A DNA stretch of 64,000 bases from assembly GCA_963837515.1 (NCBI GenBank), contig CAWINT010000002.1, positions 1,240,001 through 1,304,000 on the forward strand, written 5' to 3'. Made by a program: the position numbers and the translations under genes. The DNA is from RYN-230 sp963837515. GTDB lineage: Bacteria > Actinomycetota > Actinomycetes > Streptosporangiales > Streptosporangiaceae. Below the pieces are notes generated by a model, which did not search any database, was not told the origin of the DNA, and was given only the letters and a program-made list of their open reading frames with translations. Shown here in pieces: positions 34,469-43,494 of this stretch. Positions within the stretch are counted from its first letter, which is position 1, and each line of letters starts with the position of its first letter.

Positions 34469-35446
34469 TCAGGCCTCCTGGCGGGTGCGGGGGTCAAGGA
34501 AGACGTACACGGAGTCCGCCAGCAGATTGGCCAGCAGCACCGCGAACGTGATGATGAGGAAGATGCCCTGCAGCAGCGGGTAGTCGCGGCTGCCGACCGC
34601 GTTCAGCAGGATGTAGCCCAGTCCCGGGTAGCTGAACACGATCTCGGTCAGCAGCGCCCCGGACACCACGAACCCGATGGCCAGCGCGAAGCCGGACACG
34701 CTGGGCAGGATGGCGTTGCGGGCCGCGTACCAGATCACCCGGCGCTTGGACAGTCCCTTGGCCTGGGCGACGAGGACGTAGTCCTCGTCCATCGTGGTCA
34801 CCATGACGTTGCGCATACCGACGATCCACCCGGCGGCGCTGCACAGCACGATCGTGAACGCGGGCAGGATCGCGTGGTCGAGCACATCGCCCACGTAACC
34901 GCCGTTAAGGCCAGGAAAGTCGAGCTGGTCGTAGGCGCGGCCGGTAGGGAACCAGCCGAGCCGGACGGCGAAGATGTCCAGGACCAGGAAGGCGATGAAG
35001 AAGTAGGGCGCGGCCTGGAAGAACGTCGTGGCCGGCAGCAGATTGTCCAGCCAGGTGCCGCGGCGCCACCCGGCCAGGATGCCGAGCATGGTGCCGAGCA
35101 CGAAGCTGATGATCGTGGACAGCCCGACCAGTCCCAGCGTCCACGCCAGCCCGCTGCGGATCACCTGGGTGACCGTGGCCGGGGCGTAGCTGGTGGACAC
35201 GCCCAGGTTGCCGTGCAGCAGATTGGACCAGAAGGTCAGGTACTGGCCCCACAGCCCTTGCGAGTTGCCCACGCCGTACTGCAGCTGGAGGGCGTGGATG
35301 ACGGCCGGGGTGACGTTGCCGTGCAGCTGGGCCAGCACCGCCTCGACCGGGTTGCCCGGCATTAACCTCGGGATGAAGAAGTCCACGGTGACCGCGGCGA
35401 TGGCGGTGATGATGTAGAAGCCCAGCCGCCGGAGAATGATGTGCAT
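34469..35446 (-). CDS. Dpp/Opp-type ABC permease (DppB-like)
   Basis: The 325-residue permease begins RRLGFYIITAIAAVTVDFFI and has the DppB landmarks FFIPRLMPGNPVEAVLAQL, LGVSTSYAPATVTQVIRSGL and the ATPase-contact loop DYVLVAQAKGLSKRRVIWYA. It starts nine bases after the lacI stop, so it should be transcribed with the regulator. Confidence 0.9.
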   Translation of the reverse strand: MHIILRRLGFYIITAIAAVTVDFFIPRLMPGNPVEAVLAQLHGNVTPAVIHALQLQYGVGNSQGLWGQYLTFWSNLLHGNLGVSTSYAPATVTQVIRSGLAWTLGLVGLSTIISFVLGTMLGILAGWRRGTWLDNLLPATTFFQAAPYFFIAFLVLDIFAVRLGWFPTGRAYDQLDFPGLNGGYVGDVLDHAILPAFTIVLCSAAGWIVGMRNVMVTTMDEDYVLVAQAKGLSKRRVIWYAARNAILPSVSGFALAIGFVVSGALLTEIVFSYPGLGYILLNAVGSRDYPLLQGIFLIITFAVLLANLLADSVYVFLDPRTRQEA

Positions 35447-35455
35447 GCCGCCTCC

Positions 35456-36625
35456 TCAGCCCAGCCGCCACGCGGGCGGGGCGGGGTCCGGGCGGCAGCC
35501 GCAGCTCTCCCGGCAGATCAGCCGGGTGGGCAGCACGATGTTGCGCAGCCCCGGCTCCGTGTCGTTGATCATCGAATAGAGCACCTCGAATGCGGTGGCG
35601 CCGATCTCCTGGATGGGCTGGCGCACGGTGGTCAGTTGCGGGCGCAGGTGGCGCGCCATGGGAATGTCGTCGAATCCGGTGACCGCGACATCGCGGGGGA
35701 CGTCGAGGCCGTGCTGCCGCAGGGCGTACACCACGCCCAGCGCCGTCTGGTCGTTGGCGCAGGCGAGGGCGCGGGGCAGCTCGCCCCGGGCGGCCAGCAT
35801 CTGGTCGATGACCCGGGCGCCGCCGGCTGCGCAGTAGTCGCCCTGCCACTCCGGCCCCTCCAGGAAGGTCCCGCCGGCCTCGGCGACCGCGGCGCGGAAG
35901 GCCGCCTGCCGGGCCAGGTTGTCCGGGCTGTCCGGGTGACCGCCGAGGTAGGCCAGCGTCTGGTAGCCGTGCTCACGGATCAGGTGGTAGGCGAGGTCCG
36001 CCATGCTGGCCGAGTTCTCGCCGCCCACGTTGGACGTGCTCGGCGTGGCCACGCCCGCCAGCGTCACCACCGGGACCTGCCGCGACAGCCGTTCCAGCTG
36101 GGCCAGGGCGATGACCTGGTCGTGCAGGATCAGGCCGTCACTCTTGCGGGCCAGCGCGTGGATCCGCCGGGTGTGATCGTGGTCGTCCACGTCCACCGAG
36201 CTGACCAGCAGGTTGTAGTCGCGATGCTGGGCGGCGACCTCGATACCCCGGTTGATCAGGTCGGGGAACTGCAGGCTCTCCGCCTCGTCCTGGAAGACGC
36301 CGCCATCGTTCCCGGCCGACGTCGGGCGGCGGATGACCACCCCGACGACCTCCTTGAGCCGGGCGCTCAGCGCCCGGGCGGCACCGTCGGGGATGAAGCC
36401 CAGTTCGGCCACCGCCTGCAGCACCCGCTCCCGGGTTTCCGGAAGGGGGTTGCCACGCCCGTTCAGGACCCGGGACACTGAGGCGATCGACACCCCCGCC
36501 GCGCTGGCCACGTCGTAGATCGTGGGCGGCGGCACCGGACCGGTCCGGCGGCTGGCGAAGGTCGCGTCGGCGAGCCCGGCGACGCCGTCGCGCGGCACCG
36601 TGCTGGCGCTGTCACGACTGTCCAC
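35456..36625 (-). CDS. LacI-family transcriptional repressor
   Basis: The 389-residue protein has an N-terminal helix-turn-helix with hinge (TIYDVASAAGVSIASVSRVL, then NGRGNPLPETRERVLQAVAE) and a periplasmic-binding-like sensor domain ending VTGFDDIPMARHLRPQLTTV and a Cys-rich tail (RESCGCRP). The start is set at GTG 36625, which has AAGGAG nine bases upstream; the longer frame to 36664 has no such site. About 33 residues precede the helix-turn-helix, more than usual. It is the first gene of the importer operon and should respond to a sugar released or imported by that system. Two palindromic operators lie 77 and 142 bases upstream. Confidence 0.9.
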   Translation of the reverse strand: MDSRDSASTVPRDGVAGLADATFASRRTGPVPPPTIYDVASAAGVSIASVSRVLNGRGNPLPETRERVLQAVAELGFIPDGAARALSARLKEVVGVVIRRPTSAGNDGGVFQDEAESLQFPDLINRGIEVAAQHRDYNLLVSSVDVDDHDHTRRIHALARKSDGLILHDQVIALAQLERLSRQVPVVTLAGVATPSTSNVGGENSASMADLAYHLIREHGYQTLAYLGGHPDSPDNLARQAAFRAAVAEAGGTFLEGPEWQGDYCAAGGARVIDQMLAARGELPRALACANDQTALGVVYALRQHGLDVPRDVAVTGFDDIPMARHLRPQLTTVRQPIQEIGATAFEVLYSMINDTEPGLRNIVLPTRLICRESCGCRPDPAPPAWRLG

Positions 36626-36701
36626 CGGAACGCTCCTTCGCGATCCTGGGGCCTGGCCAGCCACGCCGCCGCGGCCGGCCGGCCCGGGCCTCCTGCCCCC
36701 A

Positions 36702-36713
36702 GTAAGCGCTTAC
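36702..36713. promoter_or_regulatory. LacI-type operator, proximal
   Basis: GTAAGCGCTTAC is a perfect 12-base palindrome with the central CG of LacI-family sites. An identical copy lies 66 bases further upstream. Both precede the lacI start, which supports autoregulation and looping. Confidence 0.75.
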
Positions 36714-36766
36714 TTAAGCTTCCTTAAAAGAGCGGCTGGGAGCACAGCCGCTGAGGAAGCCGGGCA

Positions 36767-36780
36767 GGTAAGCGCTTACC
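36767..36780. promoter_or_regulatory. LacI-type operator, distal
   Basis: GGTAAGCGCTTACC is a perfect 14-base palindrome sharing the 12-base core at 36702. Between the two operators lies a small hairpin (agcggctg/cagccgct, 36731-36752). Confidence 0.75.
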
Positions 36781-37377
36781 AAGCCAGCTAAAGTCAGCGT
36801 ATTTCGCCGCCCGGCCCGACTCAACCCCCCTGTCTTACTGTTACGGGAACGTGACGAAAAGGGTAAGCCTGGGCGGCTGCGGACGTTCCGGGCCCGCTCC
36901 CCGCGGCGCCCGCCCAGGGTGGTCGCGCCGCTGGTGAGCCGGTCGGCCAGGCCGGCCCGGCCCCCGCCCCGGGCCGGCCTGGCCCGCTGTCACGGCGGTC
37001 CGGGGCCCGGGACACACCGGCTGCTAGCTGGCACATCAGCCCCGGGGGGCACAAGAGATGGCCAACCGGCGCGCGGTCGCCGCGGCGCCGGGGGGCCAGG
37101 AAACAGAGCCGAAACACGGTGTCCAGCAGATGCCGGTCCGTTGTCCACGGCGTAACAGTTGGGAAACGTAGCCGAAACCCGCTCATGGGAAACATGAAGC
37201 GTTCTAGACGGACACCGAAGTGGCCGGCCGGATCGTGCTAGCCCGGGGGATGCCCCGGATCACGCCGTCGTGATAGCCCGGGAGGGGTTCCCAGCAGTCC
37301 ACCAGGGCCTGCGTGGAACTACTGACCGGAACCCCCCGGTACGCACTTCCAGGGTAGCCCCATGGAGGCGGAGAGTA
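36781..37377. promoter_or_regulatory. Divergent regulatory region; GlnR-like boxes before amtB
   Basis: No gene is seen here. GTAAC (37152), GAAAC (37163) and GAAAC (37174) are each separated by six bases, the spacing of actinobacterial GlnR boxes, and a further GAAAC lies at 37189. An additional GAAAC-n6-GAAAC pair lies at 37100-37115. This predicts nitrogen-dependent control of the ammonium transporter starting at 37378. Confidence 0.65.
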
Positions 37378-38799
37378 GTGGTTCCCTACGCACATTATTT
37401 GTCATCTGGGGATAACGCGTGGCAGATGACAGCCGCAACGCTGGTCGGCCTCATGAGCATCCCGGCCCTGGCCGTCTTGTACGGCGGCCTGGTGCAGAAG
37501 AAATGGGCCGTGAACACCGTGCTCATGGTGTTCAGCACGTTCTGCCTGGTACTCATCGTGTGGGTCCTGTGGGCCTTCAAGATGGGCTTTGGCCAGCCAT
37601 GGATCGGCGGCAGCCTGCACCTGCTCGGCAAGCCGGGGCCGTCGCTGGGGCAGGCTGACCTTGAGGGCCAGGCGCACGTTCCCCTGCTGGACGGGCTGAT
37701 GCCCAAGTTCAGGTTCCCGCAGGGATCGCTGATCTACTTCCAGTTCGTATTCGCGGCCATCACCCCGATCCTGTTCATCGGCAGCGTGCTGGGCCGGATC
37801 AGCTTCAAGGTATGGATGCTGTTCGTGCCGCTGTGGATCACGTTCGCGTACGCGGTCAACGCGTTCCTGGTGTGGGGCGGCGGTTTCTGGGCCGGCAAGG
37901 GTGCGCTGGACTTCTCCGGCGGCTACGTGATCCACCTGGCCGCGGGGACCTCCGGGTTCGTGGCGGCGGCCGTCATCGGCCCGCGGCTCAAGCGGGACCG
38001 CCAGCACGCGGTGCCGAACAACCTGCTGTTCGTCGCGGTCGGCGCGGGCATCCTGTGGCTCGGCTGGAACGGCTTCAACGGCGGTGACCCGTACTTCGCC
38101 GGCGCGGATGCCACCGCGGCCCTGGTGAACACCAACCTGGCGACCGCAGTGGCCATGATGACCTGGATCTTCATGGACATGATCGGCGGCCCGGGCCGGA
38201 AGGCGACCTTCCTCGGCGGGCTCAACGGCATGATCTGTGGCCTGGTCGGCATCACCCCGTCGGCCGGTTACGTCAACGGCGTGGGCGCGATCGTCGTTGG
38301 CTTCGTCTGCACCATTGTCGTCTGGTTCGCCTGGAACTACCTCAGCAAGATCCCGCCGTTCAGCAAGGTGGACGATGCGCTCGGCGTGGTGTACACGCAC
38401 GGCATCGCCGGCCTGTGCGGCGGGCTGCTGGTCGGCTTCCTGGCCAACCCGAACATGGTCATCTACCTCGGGCTCGGCAAGAACGCCAACGTCTCCCCCG
38501 CCGCGGGCCTGTTCTACGGCGGCAGCGGGCACCTGCTGGCGGTGCAGGCCGGGGCCGCGCTGACCATCATCGTCTGGGACGGGCTGGTGACCTTCATCCT
38601 GCTCAAGGTGATCGGGCTGTTCATGAAGCTGCGGATCCCCGACGAGGACCTGGAGATCGGCGACGTGGCGGTGCACAGCGAGGAGGCCTACCCCTCCGAG
38701 GAACTGGCCCTGTCCGGCGTGGGCGCCGCCCGGGCCGCGGAACTGGCCTCCGAAGGCCAGCCCCGCACCCCGGAGAAGGTGCCGCACGAGGACAGCTGA
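37378..38799 (+). CDS. amtB: Ammonium transporter AmtB
   Basis: The 473-residue membrane protein has the Amt fold: SSGDNAWQMTAATLVGLMSI at the start, YGGLVQKKWAVNTVLMVFST, the VIHLAAGTSGFVAAAVIGPR pore His region, and THGIAGLCGGLLVGFLA with the second pore His. It conducts ammonium across the cytoplasmic membrane. GTG 37378 is chosen because GGAGGCGGAG lies just upstream; the longer frame to 37270 has no conserved residues. No glnK or glnD follows, unlike the usual amtB-glnK-glnD operon of streptomycetes. A terminator hairpin follows. Confidence 0.93.
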   Translation: MVPYAHYLSSGDNAWQMTAATLVGLMSIPALAVLYGGLVQKKWAVNTVLMVFSTFCLVLIVWVLWAFKMGFGQPWIGGSLHLLGKPGPSLGQADLEGQAHVPLLDGLMPKFRFPQGSLIYFQFVFAAITPILFIGSVLGRISFKVWMLFVPLWITFAYAVNAFLVWGGGFWAGKGALDFSGGYVIHLAAGTSGFVAAAVIGPRLKRDRQHAVPNNLLFVAVGAGILWLGWNGFNGGDPYFAGADATAALVNTNLATAVAMMTWIFMDMIGGPGRKATFLGGLNGMICGLVGITPSAGYVNGVGAIVVGFVCTIVVWFAWNYLSKIPPFSKVDDALGVVYTHGIAGLCGGLLVGFLANPNMVIYLGLGKNANVSPAAGLFYGGSGHLLAVQAGAALTIIVWDGLVTFILLKVIGLFMKLRIPDEDLEIGDVAVHSEEAYPSEELALSGVGAARAAELASEGQPRTPEKVPHEDS

Positions 38800-38822
38800 C
38801 CTGGCCAGCTACCGGCGTTACC

Positions 38823-38863
38823 CGGCGGCCTCCCGCGAGCCTGGTGCCCGCGGGGGGCCGCCG
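38823..38863 (+). terminator. Terminator after amtB
   Basis: A 15-bp stem (38823-38837 with 38849-38863) with one G-T wobble and an 11-base loop lies 24 bases after the stop. Confidence 0.7.
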
Positions 38864-38938
38864 GCCGTTTCGCTCTGGTCCCGGTGGTATCCGCCGCGCC
38901 CCGTGGGTGGCCCGGGGACCTGGCCGCTGGTGCGGCGT

Positions 38939-39268
38939 TCAGCCGACGGTCTCGGCGTCGGCGCTCAGGATCGAGTCGATCAGGCCGGGGAAGCGCCGGT
39001 CCAGGTCGGTCTTGCGCAGCGACATGTACCCTCTGGCGCCCTGGACCCGCTTGGTAACGACCCCGGCCTCGCGGAGGATGCGCAGGTGATGGGAGAAGGT
39101 TGGCTTGGTCAGCGGCAGGCTGGCTTCCTCGATGACCTGGGCGCACCAGGACTCGCCGTGCCGCGCGACGAACCGCACGGCGGCCAGCCGGTGCGGATCA
39201 GCGAGCGCTGCGAGAACTCGCGACAGCTCGATGTCCGGCACCGCGGGCTCGATCCCGTCCTCCGCCAC
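38939..39268 (-). CDS. ArsR-family transcriptional repressor
   Basis: The 109-residue winged helix protein has LSRVLAALADPHRLAAVRFV, then LPLTKPTFSHHLRILREAGV (recognition helix) and VQGARGYMSLRKTDLDRRFP (wing and dimer helix). No metal-binding Cys cluster such as CxC is seen, although Cys45-like Cys in ESWCAQV is present, so it may sense an organic ligand. GTG 39268 begins the conserved part. It is divergent from an MFS exporter with a shared 11-base inverted repeat between them, so it likely represses that exporter. Confidence 0.85.
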   Translation of the reverse strand: MAEDGIEPAVPDIELSRVLAALADPHRLAAVRFVARHGESWCAQVIEEASLPLTKPTFSHHLRILREAGVVTKRVQGARGYMSLRKTDLDRRFPGLIDSILSADAETVG

Positions 39269-39296
39269 GCTGTCAGCATAAACCCGGTTGCGCTCG

Positions 39297-39350
39297 GTTC
39301 GATGACCGTAGTACGTTCGGCAAACATCAAACGTTAGATGGTCATCGAAC
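39297..39350. promoter_or_regulatory. Inverted repeat in the ArsR/MFS divergent promoter
   Basis: GTTCGATGACC (39297-39307) is repeated as its exact reverse complement GGTCATCGAAC at 39340-39350. The intervening 32 bases are A+T-richer and contain acgtt elements. It is the likely ArsR operator, positioned to cover both start regions. Confidence 0.65.
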
Positions 39351-39364
39351 TCTGAGAGGACCGC

Positions 39365-40885
39365 GTGACTACTGCGCCGGATGCCTATCCACGCCGCTGG
39401 CTGATGCTGCCGGTCGTGCTGATGGCGATGTTCATGGCCGGCTTCGATATCTGGGCGGTAAACGTTGCTGCCCCGTCGCTGCAGCACGATCTGCACGTCA
39501 GCGAGGCTGCCCTGCAGCTCATCGTCGGCGGATACGCGTTCATGTACGCCAGCGGTATGGTGACCGGTGGCCGGCTGGGAGACCTGTTCGGCTACCGCCG
39601 GATGTTCCTGGCCGGCGTGGCCAGCTTCGCCGCCGCCTCGCTGCTGTGCGGGCTGGCCCAGTCGGCCACCGAACTGGTGGCCGCGCGGCTGCTCCAGGGC
39701 CTCACCGGCGCGGCGATGGTGCCACAGGTGCTCGCGCTGATCACCGCGGCGTTCCCGGTCCGGGAGCGGACCCGGGCCCTGGCCTGGTTCGGCGTCACCA
39801 TGGGCATCGCGTTCGTGTCCGGGCAGATCCTCGGCGGCGGCCTCCTCGAGGCGGACATCGCCGGGCTCGGCTGGCGGGCCATCTTCCTGGTGAACGTGCC
39901 GGTCGGGGTGGCGGCCATGGTCGCTGCCAGCCTCGTCGTGCCGCCCGCCCGGGCGCAGCACCGGCCCCGGCTCGATCCGCTGGGCGCCGTCGGCGTGTCC
40001 GCCAGCCTGGCCCTGGCGCTGGTCCCGCTGACCCTCGGCCGCGACGAGGGCTGGCCGCTGTGGACGTGGGTCTCGCTGGCCCTGGCCCTGCCGGTGCTCG
40101 GCCTCACGGTCGGCTGGGAGCGGCGGCTCGCGCGGCGGGGTGGCCAGCCCCTGCTCGACCTGCCGCTGTTCGCCGAGCGCGCGTTCTCGGCCGGCCTGGT
40201 GGTCAACTTCGGGCTGGTGTTCTTCTTCGCCAGCTTCATGTTCGTGCTGACGCTGCTGATGCAGGCCGGGCTGGGCCAGTCGCCGCTGCGCGCCGGGATC
40301 GAGGCGCTGCCGATGGCCGCGGGGTTCACCGTCATGTCGATCCTCAGCCCTCGGCTGGCCGCCCGGCTCGGGCCGCGGGCTATCACGCTCGGCGCGGGCG
40401 TGGCCGCCCTGGGCTCGCTGGCCCTGGCGCTCACCGCCGCCCACGACGGCGCCCGGCTGACCGGCTGGGATCTCGCCTTTGCCACCACGCTCATCGGGCT
40501 GGGCCAGGGGGCCGCGCTGCCTTCGCTGATCGGCGTGGTGCTGGCGCACGTGCAGCCGGAACGGGCCGGGTCGGCGGCCGGGATCCTGACCACCACCCAG
40601 CAGTTCGGGGCGGCCAGCGGCATCGCCATCGTCGGGGCGATCTTCTACGGCGCGCTCGGCACGGCACCGGCCCGGGCGACGTTCGTGTCCGGGGCGGAAC
40701 TGGCCATGGCCGTCAACGCCGCCCTGGTGGCGGCGACGGCCGGGGTGACGCTGCTGCTGCCGCGGCAGGCCCGGCGCCGGGCCGCGGGAGTGGGGGGTGA
40801 CCAGCCGATCCCGGTTGCCCCGGCGGACGGCCGGACGGTCCCGGCCGAGAGCCGGGCCGTTCCGGCCGAAGCCCTGGATCAATAA
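39365..40885 (+). CDS. MFS drug exporter (EmrB/QacA, DHA2 family)
   Basis: The 506-residue transporter has about 14 membrane helices. Motifs are AMFMAGFDIWAVNVAAPSLQ in helix 1, GGRLGDLFGYRRMFLAGVAS (motif A) and FGVTMGIAFVSGQILGGGLL (motif C, antiporter). Such proteins export drugs with proton exchange. GTG 39365 directly follows a gagagg site. The C-terminal tail contains near-repeats (GRTVPAESRAVPAE). The ArsR gene upstream is its likely regulator. Confidence 0.9.
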   Translation: MTTAPDAYPRRWLMLPVVLMAMFMAGFDIWAVNVAAPSLQHDLHVSEAALQLIVGGYAFMYASGMVTGGRLGDLFGYRRMFLAGVASFAAASLLCGLAQSATELVAARLLQGLTGAAMVPQVLALITAAFPVRERTRALAWFGVTMGIAFVSGQILGGGLLEADIAGLGWRAIFLVNVPVGVAAMVAASLVVPPARAQHRPRLDPLGAVGVSASLALALVPLTLGRDEGWPLWTWVSLALALPVLGLTVGWERRLARRGGQPLLDLPLFAERAFSAGLVVNFGLVFFFASFMFVLTLLMQAGLGQSPLRAGIEALPMAAGFTVMSILSPRLAARLGPRAITLGAGVAALGSLALALTAAHDGARLTGWDLAFATTLIGLGQGAALPSLIGVVLAHVQPERAGSAAGILTTTQQFGAASGIAIVGAIFYGALGTAPARATFVSGAELAMAVNAALVAATAGVTLLLPRQARRRAAGVGGDQPIPVAPADGRTVPAESRAVPAEALDQ

Positions 40886-40915
40886 CGCTGGATCAGGGCG
40901 CGGTTCCGGGACAGC

Positions 40916-42559
40916 TCAGTGCCCGAAGGCTTCCTCCAGCCACCAGGCGCCCCGGGTGGAGGTGACCTTCGCGTCCACCACCAGGGGTCCCTCGCGCGGC
41001 CCGGCCAGCCAGTCCCGCACGCCGTCCAGATCGGCCGGGCCGCGCACCGTCACCGCGGCGCAGCCGAAGCCCCGCCCGATCCCGGCCAGGTCGGCCGGGG
41101 GGAACCGGACGGTGTCCAGCGGGTGCCCGTCCGGCCCGAAATGGTGCACCTCGGCGCCGTACGCCTCGTCGTCGTAAACCACGACCAGCATTGGCAGCCG
41201 CAGCCGGACCGCCGTCTCCAGTTCGGCGATGCTCATCAGCGCCCCGCCGTCGCCCAGCGCGGCCACCGGCAGCCGGTCCGGCCGGGCGATCGCGGCGCCG
41301 ATCCCCGAGGCCAGCCCCAGCCCGATGGACTGATACCCCTGGGTGAAGCAGAAGCCGTCAGCGTCGGGCACGGACAGGAACATGCTCGGGTAGCCCATGA
41401 AGTTCCCCGAGTCGACGCTGACCGTCCGCTCCGCCGGCAGCAGGTCGTCCAGCGCGATGCTCAGCGTCCGCGGGTCGATCCGCCCGCTCCCGCTCTCGTC
41501 CCGGTACGGCACGTCCCGCCACCGTCCTTCCCGGGCGATCCGGGACCGGACCTGCTCGGTGCGGTAGCCGTCGCCGGAGCCGAACCGGTCGCCGAGCGCG
41601 GCCAGCGCGGCCCGGGCCGTCGTGGCCACGTCGCCCAGCACGCCGAGGTGCACCGGGCGGTGCGCGCCGATCGCCGCCGGATCGTCGTCCACCTGCACCA
41701 CGGTGGCCTCCGGGCCGATCAGCGCGCCACGGCGCATCGTCCACATGTTCAGCGAGCAGCCCCAGCCGACGATGAGGTCGGCCGCGCCGATCAGCTCGGC
41801 GCCCAGCGGGGTGGCGAACCCGCCGCTCACGTCCAGGTCCCAGGGGCTGCCCCGGAACAGGCCCTTGGCCGCGGCCGAGGTGGCCAGCAGCGCGCCGCAC
41901 GTGGCGGCGAGCCGGTCCAGGTCGTCCGCCGCCTGGGCGGCCCGCGCGCCGCGGCCGGCGACGAACACCGGCCGCCGGGCCCGGGCCAGCGCCGCGGCCA
42001 GCGCGTCGGCCGCGTCGGCGGCGGGCGCCACCGGGCCGAGCACCAGGCCGGTGGCCGGTGGCTGCCGGTCGCACTCGCCCGCCTGCACGTCGAGCGGCAT
42101 GGCCAGCACGACCGCGCGCCGCTGCCGGGTCGCGGTGTGATAGGCGCGGGCCGCGTCGGCGGCGGCCGACGCGGGGGAGTGCAGCCGGTCAGCGGTCGCA
42201 CCTACCGCCGCGGCCAGGCCGGCCACGTCGATGCGGAAGTTGGAGGTGATCGCCGGGCCGGGGACGTCGGCCGCCAGCACCAGCAGCGGGGTGCGGCTCT
42301 TGGCCGCCTCGGTGATCCCGGTCATGGCGTTGGTCAGCCCCGGACCCTGGTGCACGGTGAGCAGCCCGGTCCGGCCCGCGGTGCGGGCCCAGCCGTCGGC
42401 CATGCTGGCCGCGCCCCCTTCGTGCCGGGCGGCGACGTACCGCACGCCCTGGCCGACCAGGGCGTTGGTGAGGTGGAAGTTCCCGCTGCCCACCACGCCG
42501 AACAGGGTGTCGGCACCCAGCCCGGCGAGCGTCGCGGCGACCGCCTCGGTGACCCGCAT
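40916..42559 (-). CDS. ThDP-dependent enzyme (acetolactate synthase/decarboxylase family)
   Basis: The 547-residue protein has the three-domain ThDP layout. The catalytic Glu is in RYVAARHEGGAASMADGWAR, the middle domain is VFVAGRGARAAQAADDLDRL, and the ThDP/Mg motif is AALGDGGALMSIAELETAVR to VVYDDEAYGAE. The usual NN at the end of that motif is DD here. It would decarboxylate or condense a 2-oxo acid. Its ATG overlaps the cyclase stop by one base (TGATG), so the two act in one pathway. The substrate is unknown. Confidence 0.85.
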   Translation of the reverse strand: MRVTEAVAATLAGLGADTLFGVVGSGNFHLTNALVGQGVRYVAARHEGGAASMADGWARTAGRTGLLTVHQGPGLTNAMTGITEAAKSRTPLLVLAADVPGPAITSNFRIDVAGLAAAVGATADRLHSPASAAADAARAYHTATRQRRAVVLAMPLDVQAGECDRQPPATGLVLGPVAPAADAADALAAALARARRPVFVAGRGARAAQAADDLDRLAATCGALLATSAAAKGLFRGSPWDLDVSGGFATPLGAELIGAADLIVGWGCSLNMWTMRRGALIGPEATVVQVDDDPAAIGAHRPVHLGVLGDVATTARAALAALGDRFGSGDGYRTEQVRSRIAREGRWRDVPYRDESGSGRIDPRTLSIALDDLLPAERTVSVDSGNFMGYPSMFLSVPDADGFCFTQGYQSIGLGLASGIGAAIARPDRLPVAALGDGGALMSIAELETAVRLRLPMLVVVYDDEAYGAEVHHFGPDGHPLDTVRFPPADLAGIGRGFGCAAVTVRGPADLDGVRDWLAGPREGPLVVDAKVTSTRGAWWLEEAFGH

Positions 42560-43335
42560 CAGGCCCGCTCGGCCAGCGCGATCACCCGGCACGGGCTGCC
42601 CGAACCACCGGTGATCGGCAGCGGCCCGGCGATCACCACCGCGCCGTGAGCCGGCAGCCGGGCCAGGTTGCGCAGCTGGGTCAGGCCGTACTTGCCCGCG
42701 CCCAGCAGCGCGGCGTGACAGGGGAACGGCGGGTCGAACGAGTGCGCCGCGCCCGCGTCGGTGCCCACGGTCTCCACGCCCAGCCCGATGAGTTCCGGCC
42801 GCCCGGCCAGCCACGCGGCGCAGTCGGCCGAGATGCCCGGGGTGTGCGGCCCGGTCTCGTCGGCGTTGAGGAACGTCTGCTGGCTGTCCGACCGGGCGTC
42901 CCAGCCGGTCCGGTACAGCAGCCAGCCGCCCGCCGGGAGCGGCCCGTGCTCCGCCTCCCACTGCTGCACGTGCTCGATCTGCAGCAGGAAATCCGGGTTG
43001 GCCACGGCCTGGGCGCTGCAGTCGAGCACGGCCGCGGGCGCGATCAGCTGGCCCACCGGGACCTGCGCCACGTCCGCGCGGTCGCGGCCGGTCACCCAGT
43101 GCACCGGCGCATCGAAGTGCGTGCCGGTATGTTCCCCGGTGCTGATGTCGTTCCAGTACCAGGCCGGCCCGCGCTCGTCGTACCGGCTGATCTCGTGCAG
43201 CGCGAATGAGGCGGTATTTCCGAACGGCTCCGGCAGCCTGATGACCGGCGTCGCGTCCGACAGTGGTGCGGTGAGGTCGATAATCTCAATCCGGCCATCC
43301 CGGATGGCCGCGGTCAGCTCACTCAGCAGGGACAT
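42559..43335 (-). CDS. Cyclase-family hydrolase (kynurenine formamidase/isatin hydrolase-like)
   Basis: The 258-residue protein has the metal-binding signature HxGTHxDxPxHW in GEHTGTHFDAPVHWV and begins IEIIDLTAPLSDATPVIRLP. The C-terminal GVETVGTDAGAAHSFDPPFP and GGSGSPCRVIALAE are typical. Members hydrolyse cyclic amides or formamides using Mn2+ or Zn2+. It is coupled to the ThDP enzyme downstream and lies 159 bases after carbamate kinase. Confidence 0.85.
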   Translation of the reverse strand: MSLLSELTAAIRDGRIEIIDLTAPLSDATPVIRLPEPFGNTASFALHEISRYDERGPAWYWNDISTGEHTGTHFDAPVHWVTGRDRADVAQVPVGQLIAPAAVLDCSAQAVANPDFLLQIEHVQQWEAEHGPLPAGGWLLYRTGWDARSDSQQTFLNADETGPHTPGISADCAAWLAGRPELIGLGVETVGTDAGAAHSFDPPFPCHAALLGAGKYGLTQLRNLARLPAHGAVVIAGPLPITGGSGSPCRVIALAERA

Positions 43336-43494
43336 GCCCGCTCCCGTCGCGCTCAGGTTGCTTCTGGCCCTGCTGTTCTACCAACTGAGCCCGGCTGGGT
43401 CAGCCCATCCGGCCGGTGACGTACGCCTTGGTGACGTCGGTAACGGCCCGGAAGGACCCGCAGAAGATGGAGACGTCCCGGGTACGGAAGCTGG

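Noticed and set aside
43365..43410. Minus strand reads like the D-arm of a tRNA (GCTCAGTTGGTAGAACAGC).
   Set aside because: No matching acceptor stem, anticodon stem or T-arm follows, so it is chance similarity or at most a fragment.
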